NCBI RefSeq assembly: GCF_040932035.1 | Contig: NZ_JBFRBB010000001.1 | Location: forward strand, 620,001-684,000 | DNA length: 64,000 nt | Direction of reading: 5' to 3' | Source of the DNA: Hoeflea_A sp040932035 | GTDB taxonomy: Bacteria > Pseudomonadota > Alphaproteobacteria > Rhizobiales > Rhizobiaceae | Shown: piece after piece, positions 18,932 to 27,902 of the stretch | Layout: each line of letters begins with the position of its first letter | Numbering within the stretch: the stretch's first letter is position 1 | Notes under the pieces: generated by a model | Databases searched by the model: none | The model's input: the letters and a program-made list of their open reading frames with translations, nothing else | Told to the model about the DNA's origin: nothing | Translations under genes and position numbers: made by a program

Positions 18932-20346
18932 GCTTCAGCGTCCTCCGTCTCAGCTAGCCCTTCCGTCACGGCTTCGATCTCATCTATTGCGGACCTGAGG
19001 TGGCCCAAAATGGCCGCTGCAATGTCGTCGAGCTCGGTTAGGACTTCTTCGGCCTCTCCTTCGTCCTCACGTAGCCAACTAATGTCTAGATTGTCGTTTC
19101 TAGCGGCGATCTCCCCGCGCGTGAACTTGCGGAAGCGGCCTTCCTCGCCCTCATCCTTGCGCCTGGATTTGCCAAATGGATCATCGCCAAACGCCTTGAT
19201 AAAGGGAGCAAAATCTTCATTGGTAAGGGGACGCGTTTTGCCGAAGCTCGGCATCTGCGCGCGCATGTCATAGAACCAAACCTCTTTGGTCGAGTTGGTC
19301 GCTTCCTCGCCGATCTTCGTGAAGAAGATCACGTTCGTCTTGACGCCTTGCGCATAGAAGATCCCGACCGGCAACCGCAAGATGGTGTGCAGGTAGCATT
19401 GATCCATCAGCCAGGTGCGAATTTCGCGTCCGACGTTTTCTTCAAACAGGACGTTGTCTGGCAACACGACGGCGGCTCGACCGCCGGCTGGCAAAGAATG
19501 AACGATGCGCTGAAGGAACATAAACTGCTTGTTAGATGTCCTGTAGGGTAAGTCATCTCGCCGTGCCCTTGCCCCTCCAACGCTGCTACCGAAAGGCGGA
19601 TTGGCGATAATCACGTCGGGCGAAGTGAGCTCGTCGACATCATGTGTTAGCGCATCGCCATGTATGACTTTTCCGTCCATTCCGTGCAAAAACATGTTCA
19701 TGAGGCACAAGCGGTACGTGTCCCCTTCGATCTCGACCGCTTGGAAGTGGGGTGGATTGCGAGCATAGGCAGCGTTATCGTATCGTTCGATGATGTATGT
19801 TTGTGCTGAAATGAGAAATCCGGCCGTACCGGCAGCTGGGTCTTGAATTGTCTCGCCCAGACCCGGTTGCAACACCTGGACCATCGCGTCCACTAACGGT
19901 CGCGGAGTGAAATACTGTCCGGCCCCGGAACGGGCTTCAGATGCATTGCGTTGAAGGAGGCTTTCGTAGACGGCACCGAGCCCATCCGAGAGCGCCTCAT
20001 GCCAGTTGATCGCGTCGATACCCTCCACAACTTTGCGCAAATTCTCCTCATGATTGAACACCGTTGTCGGGAAACGGAAAATATCCCGGACTATTTGTTC
20101 TTTTGCATCTTCACCGAGGCTCGTCAGCATTTTGCGGTAGTAGCTTAGCATGTTGGAGTTGGGTTGTGAGGTTAAGTCCTTCCAGCGACGCCCCTCAGGC
20201 AGAAGGTCTTCCTTGCCGGCTTCAGAGGCCGCCTTCAAGAAGAGCAAATAGGTCAGTTCTGACAGATATTTATGATAGACTATTCCGTCGTCACGAAGCA
20301 CGTGGCAAAGGGACCAGATCCGTTTCGATATTGCTGCGATAGACAT
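18928..20346 (-). CDS. hsdM: Type I restriction-modification N6-adenine methylase subunit
   Basis: A 472-residue HsdM. N-terminal helical domain opens with the usual KRIWSLCHVLRDDG. The methylase domain has the SAM site DPAAGTAGFL near residue 175 and the catalytic NPPFGSS near 245. The ATG at 20346 gives MSIAAISKRIW, matching family starts; two upstream in-frame ATGs add 12 residues. It leads a five-gene operon with overlapping reading frames and should methylate adenines in partnership with HsdS. No hsdR gene lies before it or after the HNH gene. Confidence 0.93.
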   Translation of the reverse strand: MSIAAISKRIWSLCHVLRDDGIVYHKYLSELTYLLFLKAASEAGKEDLLPEGRRWKDLTSQPNSNMLSYYRKMLTSLGEDAKEQIVRDIFRFPTTVFNHEENLRKVVEGIDAINWHEALSDGLGAVYESLLQRNASEARSGAGQYFTPRPLVDAMVQVLQPGLGETIQDPAAGTAGFLISAQTYIIERYDNAAYARNPPHFQAVEIEGDTYRLCLMNMFLHGMDGKVIHGDALTHDVDELTSPDVIIANPPFGSSVGGARARRDDLPYRTSNKQFMFLQRIVHSLPAGGRAAVVLPDNVLFEENVGREIRTWLMDQCYLHTILRLPVGIFYAQGVKTNVIFFTKIGEEATNSTKEVWFYDMRAQMPSFGKTRPLTNEDFAPFIKAFGDDPFGKSRRKDEGEEGRFRKFTRGEIAARNDNLDISWLREDEGEAEEVLTELDDIAAAILGHLRSAIDEIEAVTEGLAETEDAEA

Positions 20347-20707
20347 GACTGCATGCTTACGATGCATCGACAGATGTCGCAATGATTTCGACGCTCCGAT
20401 ATCGTGTTAATCGAAGGGGACGAGCGCTACGACCGCCTTCGGACCCGCGTGCACACAGACTGAATGTCAGAAATGGGGCGCGAAGCGGACTTTGACTCCT
20501 AGAGGGTTTATCGGCAGCTAAGGGCCGCAAGCCGACGGGAGCCGAATGTCGGCCTGACGGATGGTGCACCACACGACCACCCCATCAGCACTCCTTCTCA
20601 ATGAGTGCCAACAATCTGATTCAAAACAATAATTCGTGATACGCGTTGCGAAAAACGGTGATTCGCGAGATAATTGATTCGTTGAGAGGTGCATTCGGGA
20701 GGAGCGG
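20347..20707. other. Intergenic region between hsdM and usg
   Basis: 360 bp with no supported gene. It must hold the divergent promoters of the defence operon and usg, but no strong -35/-10 pair stands out. No tRNA or integrase scar was found. Confidence 0.4.
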
Positions 20708-20977
20708 ATGATCACCAGTGAAATGGAGCTGATGCTGGCCGGGCACGGCCTGACAACGGCTCAAATCTTCTATCGCATGCCGGACTATCAGACGGTTATT
20801 CAGTCTTATCTCTGGCAGGAATACGATGTTGCCCCGGATTTTCCGAAACTCCACGGCTTTATCGATTTCTGGCAGGAAAACCTGGATGGTCCGATCCATT
20901 CGGTGCAGTTTACTCACCAGCATCTGATCAAGCCGGGTGAGTGGAAACGCGTCGACTGGGAATTCAAGCTGCATTAG
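20708..20977 (+). CDS. usg: Usg protein
   Basis: An 89-residue member of the Usg family, conserved across Alphaproteobacteria and named for a Caulobacter gene upstream of trpF. The core reads LTTAQIFYRMPDYQTVIQSY and ends VDWEFKLH. GGGAGG lies five bases before the ATG. Function unknown. The last 76 bases recur as a decayed copy at 21569-21644, part of a tandem duplication. A hairpin terminator follows. Confidence 0.9.
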   Translation: MITSEMELMLAGHGLTTAQIFYRMPDYQTVIQSYLWQEYDVAPDFPKLHGFIDFWQENLDGPIHSVQFTHQHLIKPGEWKRVDWEFKLH

Positions 20978-21018
20978 CAGCCATTGCAAAAGGGGATGCG
21001 GCGGCAGACTGCAGGATA

Positions 21019-21045
21019 AAGGGCCTTGCGATTTCGAAGGCCCTT
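21019..21045 (+). terminator. Terminator after usg
   Basis: A 9-bp perfect stem AAGGGCCTT / AAGGCCCTT with a 9-nt loop. The same element recurs after the decayed usg copy as AAAGGGCC / GGCCCTTT at 21678-21706. It also lies 15 bp past the end of the small minus-strand ORF, so it may serve both. Confidence 0.7.
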
Positions 21046-21059
21046 GCATCCAGGCGAGA

Positions 21060-21212
21060 TCAGCTCGCCATGTATTGCCAGAATTTATAGGAGCGGTCGA
21101 GCTGCTCCAGGCGCTCGTGCTGACGCCCTGTCAGCCGGTCGCTATCGGCAACCAACTGCCGGATATCGGCATTGATCGCATCCATCCTCTGGCGAGCAAC
21201 ATATTTGATCAT
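21060..21212 (-). CDS. Small uncharacterised protein (50 aa), paralogue A
   Basis: The frame encodes 50 residues from MIKYVARQRMDAIN to KFWQYMAS. It shares 26 of 50 residues, without gaps, with the ORF at 21720-21872; conserved positions include RMD near 10, ERL near 34, LDR near 39 and FW near 45. It is a basic, helical, likely soluble protein. The Shine-Dalgarno is weak (AAGGATG). I do not recognise the family. Conservation in the second copy while the flanking usg copy decayed supports real coding. Confidence 0.6.
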   Translation of the reverse strand: MIKYVARQRMDAINADIRQLVADSDRLTGRQHERLEQLDRSYKFWQYMAS

Positions 21213-21343
21213 GTCATCATCCTTTCTTCGGTTAAGACGGCCCGAAACAAAGGGCGGGCCATCATTCGCAATTGAAAGGTGGGAACCAAATAAGGCAGTT
21301 GAAAATTAATTCGCGGTAATGTTTGGAGCGCCGGGAAGGGCAC

Positions 21344-21568
21344 GCAACCAATGAGAACCGTCATGATTTCGGCGGCCACCAGTGCCGCAATAACCTGCAA
21401 GCGCTTGTCTTTCACATCGCTGCCGCCGATGAGGCAGACGAGACGATCGCAATCCGCCGGGTCGCCGTCGTTTTTCCGGTGCCGGCTATGATAGGTCGCC
21501 CGTTTGGTCTTGGAGCCGATCATGCCGACATGGGCGGCGTCTTCACGGGCAAGCGCGGTCTGGATAAT
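21344..21568 (-). pseudogene. xdhC remnant (C-terminal 74 codons)
   Basis: A 5'-truncated copy of the xdhC end. It aligns with the intact gene from IIQTALAR to AAEIMT with about 8 differences in 74 residues, has no start of its own and has lost its stop (TGA to TGC). It arose with the tandem duplication. Confidence 0.85.
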
Positions 21569-21644
21569 GGTGCAATTCACCTACCAGCATCTGATAAAGC
21601 TGGGTGAGTGAAAACGTTTTGACCGGGAATTCAAGCTGCACCAG
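21569..21644 (+). pseudogene. usg remnant (3' 76 bases)
   Basis: Matches the last 76 bases of usg but has an internal TGA replacing the Trp of GEWKR and has lost the final stop (TAG to CAG). It has no upstream part, so it cannot be expressed as Usg. Confidence 0.85.
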
Positions 21645-21719
21645 CGGCGGCAAATCGCAGCGGTGTATGTGCAAGATAAAGGGCCATGCGGTTAAGCAGG
21701 CCCTTTCATCCGAGCGGAA

Positions 21720-21872
21720 TTAAGCCGCCATGTTTCGCCAGAATCTGTGGGCGCGGTCGAGCCTGTTAAGACGCTCTTCCTCAGCTCTGGTCAGAGCGTC
21801 CTGAACGTCGACCAGTTTGCGAATTTCACCATCGATCTGGTCCATCCTGCGGCGAGCAAAATCCTTAATCAT
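21720..21872 (-). CDS. Small uncharacterised protein (50 aa), paralogue B
   Basis: The frame encodes MIKDFARRRMDQID through RFWRNMAA, 50 residues. AAGGAGA sits seven bases before the ATG, a stronger ribosome site than in paralogue A. Identity to A is about half, with all changes in frame and no indel. It is Arg/Glu-rich and probably a single bent helix. It lies between the usg remnant and xdhC, on the xdhC strand but with its own leader. Function unknown. Confidence 0.65.
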   Translation of the reverse strand: MIKDFARRRMDQIDGEIRKLVDVQDALTRAEEERLNRLDRAHRFWRNMAA

Positions 21873-22000
21873 GACAGTCTCCTTTCATGGTTTGAACAGC
21901 CCCGCATGGCACGGGACCATCCGTTCCATTCTTATGTTGGGAGAGAATGTGGCAGTTGAAAATTAATTCGCGTTCATGTTTGGAGCGCGGGGAAGGGCAC

Positions 22001-22804
22001 TCAACCAAGCAGCGCGGTCATGATCTCGGCGGCCACCAGCGCCGCAATAACCTGCGGACGCTTGTCCTTGACATCGCTGCCGCCGATGGGGCAGACGAGG
22101 CGATTGCAATCGGCCGGGTCGCCGTCGTTTTTTCGGTGCCAGCTATGATAGGTCGCCCGCTTGGTCTTCGAGCCTATCATGCCGACATAGGCGGCGTCCC
22201 TGCGGGCAAGCGCGGTCTGGATAATAAGGAAATCAAGCGCGTGGTCGTGGGTCAGCACCACGAAGGCAGAACCCGGCGCCGCATCGCCAATGAGGCTTTC
22301 AGGTACTGCCGCAAGGCGCTTTTCAACGTCCGCCGTTGCCGTATCGAGTTCGTCCTGACGGGTTTCGACCAGGATCGCCCGCACGGGCAGCAGGCTGAGC
22401 GCCTGCGACAGCGCCTTGCCGACATGGCCTGCGCCGAAGATGTAAACCTGGGGCAGGGCGTCATCGTCCTTGCGGGCGCGCTCCTTGAGATCGTCGATGG
22501 ATTTGCCGTCTAGCCGGTCGAGGGAAAGGGCAACGCGGCCACCGCAGCACTGGCCGATTTCCGGCCCCAGCGGAACGTTCATCTCACCGGAAGCCTTGCC
22601 GCTTTCAAGAAGATCGCGGGCCTGCGTGATCGCCATCATTTCAAGCTGTCCGCCGCCGATGGTGCCGAAAAGGCCCCTTTCGGAAACGAGCATCCACGCG
22701 CCGGTCTCCCTTGGCGTTGAGCCAAGTGCCTCGGCCACCTCGACGCGCACGACCGGACTGTTAGTGTCGAAAAACTGCGACAGCCGGTTTGCGCGCGAAG
22801 CCAT
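22001..22804 (-). CDS. xdhC: Xanthine dehydrogenase accessory protein XdhC
   Basis: Binds molybdenum cofactor and helps its sulfuration and insertion into XdhB. The 267-residue protein has the N-terminal XdhC/CoxI block (VRVEVAEALGSTPRETGAWM, TIGGGQLE) and a Rossmann domain with YIFGAGHVGKAL near residue 125, ending MIGSKTKRATY. The ATG at 22804 lies two bases after the xdhB stop, so it is the third gene of the operon. Its last 74 codons are duplicated as a remnant upstream of usg copy 2. Confidence 0.93.
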   Translation of the reverse strand: MASRANRLSQFFDTNSPVVRVEVAEALGSTPRETGAWMLVSERGLFGTIGGGQLEMMAITQARDLLESGKASGEMNVPLGPEIGQCCGGRVALSLDRLDGKSIDDLKERARKDDDALPQVYIFGAGHVGKALSQALSLLPVRAILVETRQDELDTATADVEKRLAAVPESLIGDAAPGSAFVVLTHDHALDFLIIQTALARRDAAYVGMIGSKTKRATYHSWHRKNDGDPADCNRLVCPIGGSDVKDKRPQVIAALVAAEIMTALLG

Positions 22805-22806
22805 GG

Positions 22807-25137
22807 TCAGGCCTGTTTCAGCCGTTCGACGGCCATCAGGATGCGCTCCGGCGTCGCCGGCGCATCGAGGCGTGGGCAGACGCGGTAATCGGCAACGCTG
22901 GCTGTCGCCATCGAAAGCGCTTCGAGCACGGAATTGGCCAGCATGAATGGGGGTTCGCCGACAGCTTTCGAGCGGCGGATGGTGCGCTCCCGGTTGGTCG
23001 ACCAGGTGGCGAGCTGAACGTTGAATTCCTTCGGTCTGTCGGAGGCCAGAGGGATTTTGTAGGTCGACGGCGCATGGGTGCGCAGCCGGCCGTTGTCGTC
23101 CCACCAGAGTTCCTCGGTCGTCAGCCAACCCATTCCCTGAATGAACGCGCCCTGTACCTGGCCCATATCGATCGCCGGATTGAGCGAGCGGCCGACATCG
23201 TGGAGGATGTCGACGCGGTCGACATGGTATTCGCCCGTCAGCGTGTCGATCGACACTTCCGACACCGATGCGCCATAGGCGAAGTAGAAGAACGGCCGTC
23301 CCTGGCCCTTCTCACGGTCCCAGTGGATCTTTGGTGTCTTGTAGAAGCCGGCGGCCGAAAGCTGGATGCGGGCCATATAGGCCTGTTTGATGAAATCCGG
23401 GAACGGGATCAACTGGTTGCCGACCTGCACGTGGTTCGGAACGAATGTGACCTGATCTTCCGGTACGCCATAGTGCTCGCAGGCAAAGGCGACCAGCCGG
23501 GTCTTGATCTGATCGCAGGCATTGGCAGCGGCCATGCCGTTAAGGTCGGAGCCGGACGACGCGGCGGTTGCCGATGTGTTCGGCACCTTGCCGGTCGAGG
23601 TCGCGGTGATGCGGATGGTCTCGAGATCCACCTGGAATTCGTCGGCAACCACCTGCGCGACCTTGGTGTTGAGGCCCTGGCCCATTTCGGTGCCGCCATG
23701 GTTCAGGTGGATCGAGCCGTCCTGGTAGACATGCACCAGAGAGCCCGCCTGGTTATACCAGGTGGCGGTGAACGAAATGCCGAATTTGACCGGCGTCAGC
23801 GCGATGCCCTTGCGGATCACAGGGCTTGTCTTGTTGAACTCGATGATCGCCTTGCGGCGGGCCTGGTAATCGGACGAGCCTTCAAGCTCGCCGACAATGC
23901 GGGCAACGATGTTGTCCTCCACCGTCTGGTGGTAGGGGGTGACGTTGCGGTCGGTCTCGCCGTAGAAGTTCAGCTTGCGGATTTCCAGCGGGTCTTTGCC
24001 GACCGCATAGGCGATTTCCTCGATCACACGCTCGCCGCCAAGCATGCCCTGCGGGCCGCCGAAGCCGCGGAATGCAGTGTTGGAAACGGTGTTCGTCTTC
24101 ATTGGCCGCGAGGTCAGGAGGACATTCGGCAGGTAGTAGCAATTGTCGGTGTGGAAGAGCGCCCGGTCGGTCACCGGCCCCGAAAGATCGGATGAAAAGC
24201 CGCAACGCGCGGCAAAGACCGCTTCCAGCGCCTCGATCCGGCCCTCGTCGTCATACCCGACCTCGAATTTCATGTGAAAATCATGGCGCTTGCCGGTCGC
24301 GATCATGTCATCGTCGCGATCCGGTCTGATTTTGACGGCGCGGTTGTGGCGCTTGGCGGCAATCGCAGCAATCGCAGCAAACTGGTTGCCCTGCGTTTCC
24401 TTGCCGCCGAAACCGCCGCCCATGCGCCGTGCATTGACGGTCACGGCATTCGACGGCGCATTAAGCGCGTGTGCCACCATGTGCTGGACTTCGCTCGGAT
24501 GCTGGGTGGACGAATAGACCGTCACTTCGTCGTCTTCGCCCGGCACCGCCATGGCAATATGGCCTTCCAGATAGAAGTGATCCTGGCCGCCAATGCGCAT
24601 TTCACTGGAAAGCCGGTTGGCGGCGGACTGCATCGCCGTCTTGACATCGCCGTTTTCCAGCTTCAGCGGCGGCGTGACATGCGGATAGTCCGCAGCCATG
24701 GCGTCGATAACATCCGTCTTGTGGTCGCGGTCCTCATATTCGATTTTCGCGAGCTGCGTTGCATTGCGCGCCGCCTCGCGGGTTTCCGCGATAACCGCAT
24801 AGAGCGGCTGGCCGTAGAACTCGCAGTAGCCGTCGGCAAGCACCGGCTCGTCGTCTCGGGCCGTTGGGCTGATATCGTTGTGTGGGACGTCGGCGGCGGT
24901 CAGGACGTCGACAACGCCCGGTGCTGCGCGCACCGCATCCAGATCCATCGACTTGATCGTCGCATGGGCGCGCTCGGATAGCCCGAGATAGCCGTGCAGT
25001 GCACCGGCTGGCATCGGCATGTCGTCGATATATTCCGCCGCGCCGGTAACGTGTTTATGTGCTGAATCGTGCTGGCGCGGCGTATGAACGCCACCGGAAA
25101 TTTCCTTGCTGCTGCGTGCGCTGACGGTCTGTCCCAT
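22807..25137 (-). CDS. xdhB: Xanthine dehydrogenase molybdopterin-binding subunit
   Basis: The 776-residue catalytic subunit hydroxylates hypoxanthine and xanthine to urate. Landmarks: GAAEYIDDMP near 35, GQDHFYLEGH near 185, MGGGFGGKE near 235, FRGFGGPQG near 350, GMGQGLNTK near 485 and the catalytic Glu in VGEPPFML near 730. It is cytosolic, with no signal peptide. It is three bases from xdhA and two from xdhC. The product feeds puuD, guaD and uraH located 18 kb to the left. A 468-codon frame on the other strand is a shadow. Confidence 0.95.
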   Translation of the reverse strand: MGQTVSARSSKEISGGVHTPRQHDSAHKHVTGAAEYIDDMPMPAGALHGYLGLSERAHATIKSMDLDAVRAAPGVVDVLTAADVPHNDISPTARDDEPVLADGYCEFYGQPLYAVIAETREAARNATQLAKIEYEDRDHKTDVIDAMAADYPHVTPPLKLENGDVKTAMQSAANRLSSEMRIGGQDHFYLEGHIAMAVPGEDDEVTVYSSTQHPSEVQHMVAHALNAPSNAVTVNARRMGGGFGGKETQGNQFAAIAAIAAKRHNRAVKIRPDRDDDMIATGKRHDFHMKFEVGYDDEGRIEALEAVFAARCGFSSDLSGPVTDRALFHTDNCYYLPNVLLTSRPMKTNTVSNTAFRGFGGPQGMLGGERVIEEIAYAVGKDPLEIRKLNFYGETDRNVTPYHQTVEDNIVARIVGELEGSSDYQARRKAIIEFNKTSPVIRKGIALTPVKFGISFTATWYNQAGSLVHVYQDGSIHLNHGGTEMGQGLNTKVAQVVADEFQVDLETIRITATSTGKVPNTSATAASSGSDLNGMAAANACDQIKTRLVAFACEHYGVPEDQVTFVPNHVQVGNQLIPFPDFIKQAYMARIQLSAAGFYKTPKIHWDREKGQGRPFFYFAYGASVSEVSIDTLTGEYHVDRVDILHDVGRSLNPAIDMGQVQGAFIQGMGWLTTEELWWDDNGRLRTHAPSTYKIPLASDRPKEFNVQLATWSTNRERTIRRSKAVGEPPFMLANSVLEALSMATASVADYRVCPRLDAPATPERILMAVERLKQA

Positions 25138-25140
25138 GAT

Positions 25141-26622
25141 TTATACCTCCGCCAATGCGTTAGCGTGCCGGACGACCTGCACGGCCTGTCCCTGCGTTTC
25201 CAGGAAGAACCGTTTTAGAAGGTTCTTGGTGGTCAGCATCCGGTATTCGGCCGATGCGCGCCAGTCGGTCAAGGGTGTAAAATCCTGGTCGAAAACGGCC
25301 ATCGCCCTTTCGATCTCGGCTTCGTTCCATGGATTGCCGGTCAGGGTCTGTTCCACTGCCGTTGCTCGTTTCGGCGTTGCGGCCATGCCGCCGAATGCAA
25401 AGCGGGCGCTTTCGACGTTTCCGTCAGCATCGAGGCGGACGCGGAAAGCGGCGCAGACGGCTGAAATGTCTTCGTCGCGGCGCTTTGAAATCTTGTAGAC
25501 GGCAAATTTGTCGCCTTCGGGCAGCTTCGGTATATGGACCGCTTTGACGAACTCGCCGGGAGCGCGGTCCTGTTTGCCGTAATCGATGAAGAAGTCTTCC
25601 AGATCGATGGTGCGGGTAGCGCTGCCCTTTTGCAGGGTGACACTTGCGCCGAGCGCAATAAAGGGCGGGGGCGTGTCGCCGATAGGTGAGCCGTTGGCGA
25701 TGTTGCCGCCTACGGTTCCCATGTTGCGAACCTGCTCGCCGCCGATGCGGTCCCAAAGGCCGCCCATGGTCGGGATGCTTCGGGAAATCGCCTCGAAGGC
25801 ATCGGTATAGGTCACACCCGCGCCGATGGTGATGCCGGTCTCGTCCTCAGTGATCGTCTGCAGATCGACAAGATTGCCGATGAAGACGGCCGGGGAGATG
25901 TCTCGCATATGCTTGGTCACCCAAAGCCCGACATCGGTCGATCCGGCAACCACGGTGGCATTCGGGTGAGCCTCGAGCACAGCGGCGAGATCGTCGGCGG
26001 ATGCCGGAACGATTGTATCGCCTTCCGGTGAGCTGATTTCGACCCGGTTTCCGTCCTTGAGCTCGGCGAGTTTGCTGGTAATTGCCTCGTGGGTCACAAC
26101 AAGCTTGTCGCCGCTATTGTCGGTGTTGCCAACCGCTTCAGCGGCGTTGAGAATCGCCTCATAACCCGTGCAGCGGCACAGATTGCCCTGCAGGGTCTTT
26201 TCGATGCGCTCGGCGTCGGCCTTGGGCGTTTCCAGCCACAGGCCATAAAGAGACATGACGATGCCGGGTGTGCAGAAGCCGCATTGAGAGCCGTGGAAGT
26301 CGACCATCGCCTGCTGCACGGGATGAAGCTTGCCGTTGAGATCGGCCAGGTGCTCGATGGTAACCACGTGGCAGGCATCGAGCGAGCCGACGAAGCGAAT
26401 GCAGGCGTTGACGGATTCGTAAACCAGCCCCTTCGGTCCGATACGGCCGACGAGCACGGTGCAGGCGCCGCAATCGCCCTCGGCGCAGCCTTCCTTGGTG
26501 CCTGTCAGTTGCCTTTGCAGACGCAGATAGTCAAGCAGCGTGAGGGTCGGTGATACATTTTGCAGATGCACCACTTCACTGTTCAAAATGAAGCGAAGCT
26601 CGTTACGGACTGCGGTCGGCAT
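25141..26622 (-). CDS. xdhA: Xanthine dehydrogenase FAD/[2Fe-2S] subunit
   Basis: A 493-residue electron-transfer subunit. N-terminal [2Fe-2S] ligands are in GCAEGDCGACTV; the second cluster is in CGFCTPG and NLCRCTGY. The FAD domain follows from about 180, with GGNIANGSPIGDTPP binding flavin. I chose the ATG at 26622 because GGGAGGAG stands eight bases upstream; an earlier ATG at 26661 would add 13 residues with no ribosome site. First gene of xdhABC. Confidence 0.93.
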   Translation of the reverse strand: MPTAVRNELRFILNSEVVHLQNVSPTLTLLDYLRLQRQLTGTKEGCAEGDCGACTVLVGRIGPKGLVYESVNACIRFVGSLDACHVVTIEHLADLNGKLHPVQQAMVDFHGSQCGFCTPGIVMSLYGLWLETPKADAERIEKTLQGNLCRCTGYEAILNAAEAVGNTDNSGDKLVVTHEAITSKLAELKDGNRVEISSPEGDTIVPASADDLAAVLEAHPNATVVAGSTDVGLWVTKHMRDISPAVFIGNLVDLQTITEDETGITIGAGVTYTDAFEAISRSIPTMGGLWDRIGGEQVRNMGTVGGNIANGSPIGDTPPPFIALGASVTLQKGSATRTIDLEDFFIDYGKQDRAPGEFVKAVHIPKLPEGDKFAVYKISKRRDEDISAVCAAFRVRLDADGNVESARFAFGGMAATPKRATAVEQTLTGNPWNEAEIERAMAVFDQDFTPLTDWRASAEYRMLTTKNLLKRFFLETQGQAVQVVRHANALAEV

Positions 26623-26957
26623 GCCGTCTACTCCTCCCTCGATATTATTGGTCTGATCCATCCTACCTTTCTGAGCGGAAAAAAAACCATCTCGGGCGCA
26701 AAAAGACTTTCAATAAAACCTGGCAAATACCGGTTAGAGATCAAGGTTTGTTTGAAAATAATGGTGTGAGGGGCCTGAAGCGGCCTTTAAGACGCAACGG
26801 GTGTGCATCGGAATTGACGGATCTTTTTTTGCTGTAAACGGGCTTTTTCTGCCACACGGGCCCGTCATATCAGGCCCGCGCGCCAGTTCACATCTCATCT
26901 GAATATCTGTTACCGATCCCTTGCAGCCCGAACTGGGTGCGGAACCGGTGCGCCTTG
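26623..26957. other. Intergenic region between xdhA and the hydrolase gene
   Basis: 335 bp without a gene. It should contain the xdh promoter in its left part (AT-rich around 26690-26765). A CGGGCC / GGCCCG hairpin at 26857-26878 lies past the hydrolase stop and could end that transcript. Confidence 0.4.
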
Positions 26958-27800
26958 CTACCGGTCGATAAAGGCTCGAATGGCTGCTGTGTATTCACCG
27001 GGGGCCTGGAACGATGCGAAGTGACTGGTGTCCTCCAGAACCAGCAGATCGGCGGATGGAATGAGCTCGGCAATCATTTTTGAGTGGTCCATCAATATTG
27101 CCTCGTCAAACTCGCTTTGCACGACCAGAGTCGGTACCGAAACCGATTTCAATGCATCGGCACCTCCGGGTTTCTCTGTTGCCCACATGGTGGAAACACC
27201 CTTCAGGAAATTGTCAAAGCCATCGGGTGTCGGCGACATCTTTGCAAAATCCGCAGCCATCATACCCACATAGCCGCCAAACACTTCATTCGTTTCAACC
27301 GACGGATCGATGCCATCCAGTGTTACGTTGCCCGCATGGGCAAAGTGGCTTGCCAGACGCTCCGGGTTGGTTTGCGATATCGAATAGCCGATATTCGCTC
27401 CGTCGGACCAGCCGACCAGATGCACCTTGTCGACACCCAGATGATCCATCAGCGCCATGTAATCAGCGGCAAGCAATCCGTAGGAATAAGCACTGCCGTC
27501 ATTTGAGGATCGCCCATGGCCGCGCGTGTCCGCGACGATCACGGTATGATCCTTCATCAGGTCGGCGATCTGCGCGCTCCAGATGTCCGCATGCGCCAGC
27601 CCTCCGTGGATCATCAGGATCGGCGTGCCGTCATCGCTTCCGTATGTGGCGTAGTACATCTCAATCCCGTTTACGGGCGCTGTGCCGCTTTGTGTCGCAG
27701 CCGGCATTGCGGCGGGTTGCGGGATCGACATCCAGCGGTCCTGCGCCTGTGCCACGCCTGCGGTGAAGATGAGTGCAGCTGTCGCAATCACTTTCAGCAT
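26958..27800 (-). CDS. Secreted alpha/beta hydrolase
   Basis: A 280-residue hydrolase with a Sec signal peptide (hydrophobic 6-16, cleavage after AQA near 20), so probably periplasmic. The oxyanion loop is MIHGGLAH, the nucleophile elbow is GWSDGAN near residue 135, the acid is in QSEFDE near 225 and the His in DTSHFA near 260: a complete catalytic triad. Substrate unknown. It is divergent from an AraC regulator 102 bp away, which may control it. Confidence 0.85.
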   Translation of the reverse strand: MLKVIATAALIFTAGVAQAQDRWMSIPQPAAMPAATQSGTAPVNGIEMYYATYGSDDGTPILMIHGGLAHADIWSAQIADLMKDHTVIVADTRGHGRSSNDGSAYSYGLLAADYMALMDHLGVDKVHLVGWSDGANIGYSISQTNPERLASHFAHAGNVTLDGIDPSVETNEVFGGYVGMMAADFAKMSPTPDGFDNFLKGVSTMWATEKPGGADALKSVSVPTLVVQSEFDEAILMDHSKMIAELIPSADLLVLEDTSHFASFQAPGEYTAAIRAFIDR

Positions 27801-27902
27801 TTCATTCTCCCTTGGTACCTGGTTGGATTTGTTCTAGCCTCATCTTAGCGAGGATGTGGCCGATACCGTTAAGCGCAAAACGAAGCGCAGGCGGGAGTTT
27901 GA

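Larger units (their letters stand above)
20902..22225. repeat. Imperfect tandem duplication from usg 3' end to xdhC 3' end
   Basis: Unit 1 (20902-21568) and unit 2 (21569-22225) share the same order: usg tail, terminator, 50-aa ORF on the minus strand, xdhC tail on the minus strand. The junction falls at TGGATAAT in xdhC joined to GGTGC in usg. Positions in the two xdhC tails differ by 657 bases. Confidence 0.85.

Noticed and set aside
12726..20707. Classical mobile island ends (integrase, tRNA target, direct repeats) for the defence operon
   Set aside because: No integrase, tRNA gene or flanking repeat was seen, so transfer is suggested only by composition and content.
22789..24195. 468-codon frame antisense to xdhB
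   Set aside because: Same reasoning: complete overlap with a confident gene on the other strand.
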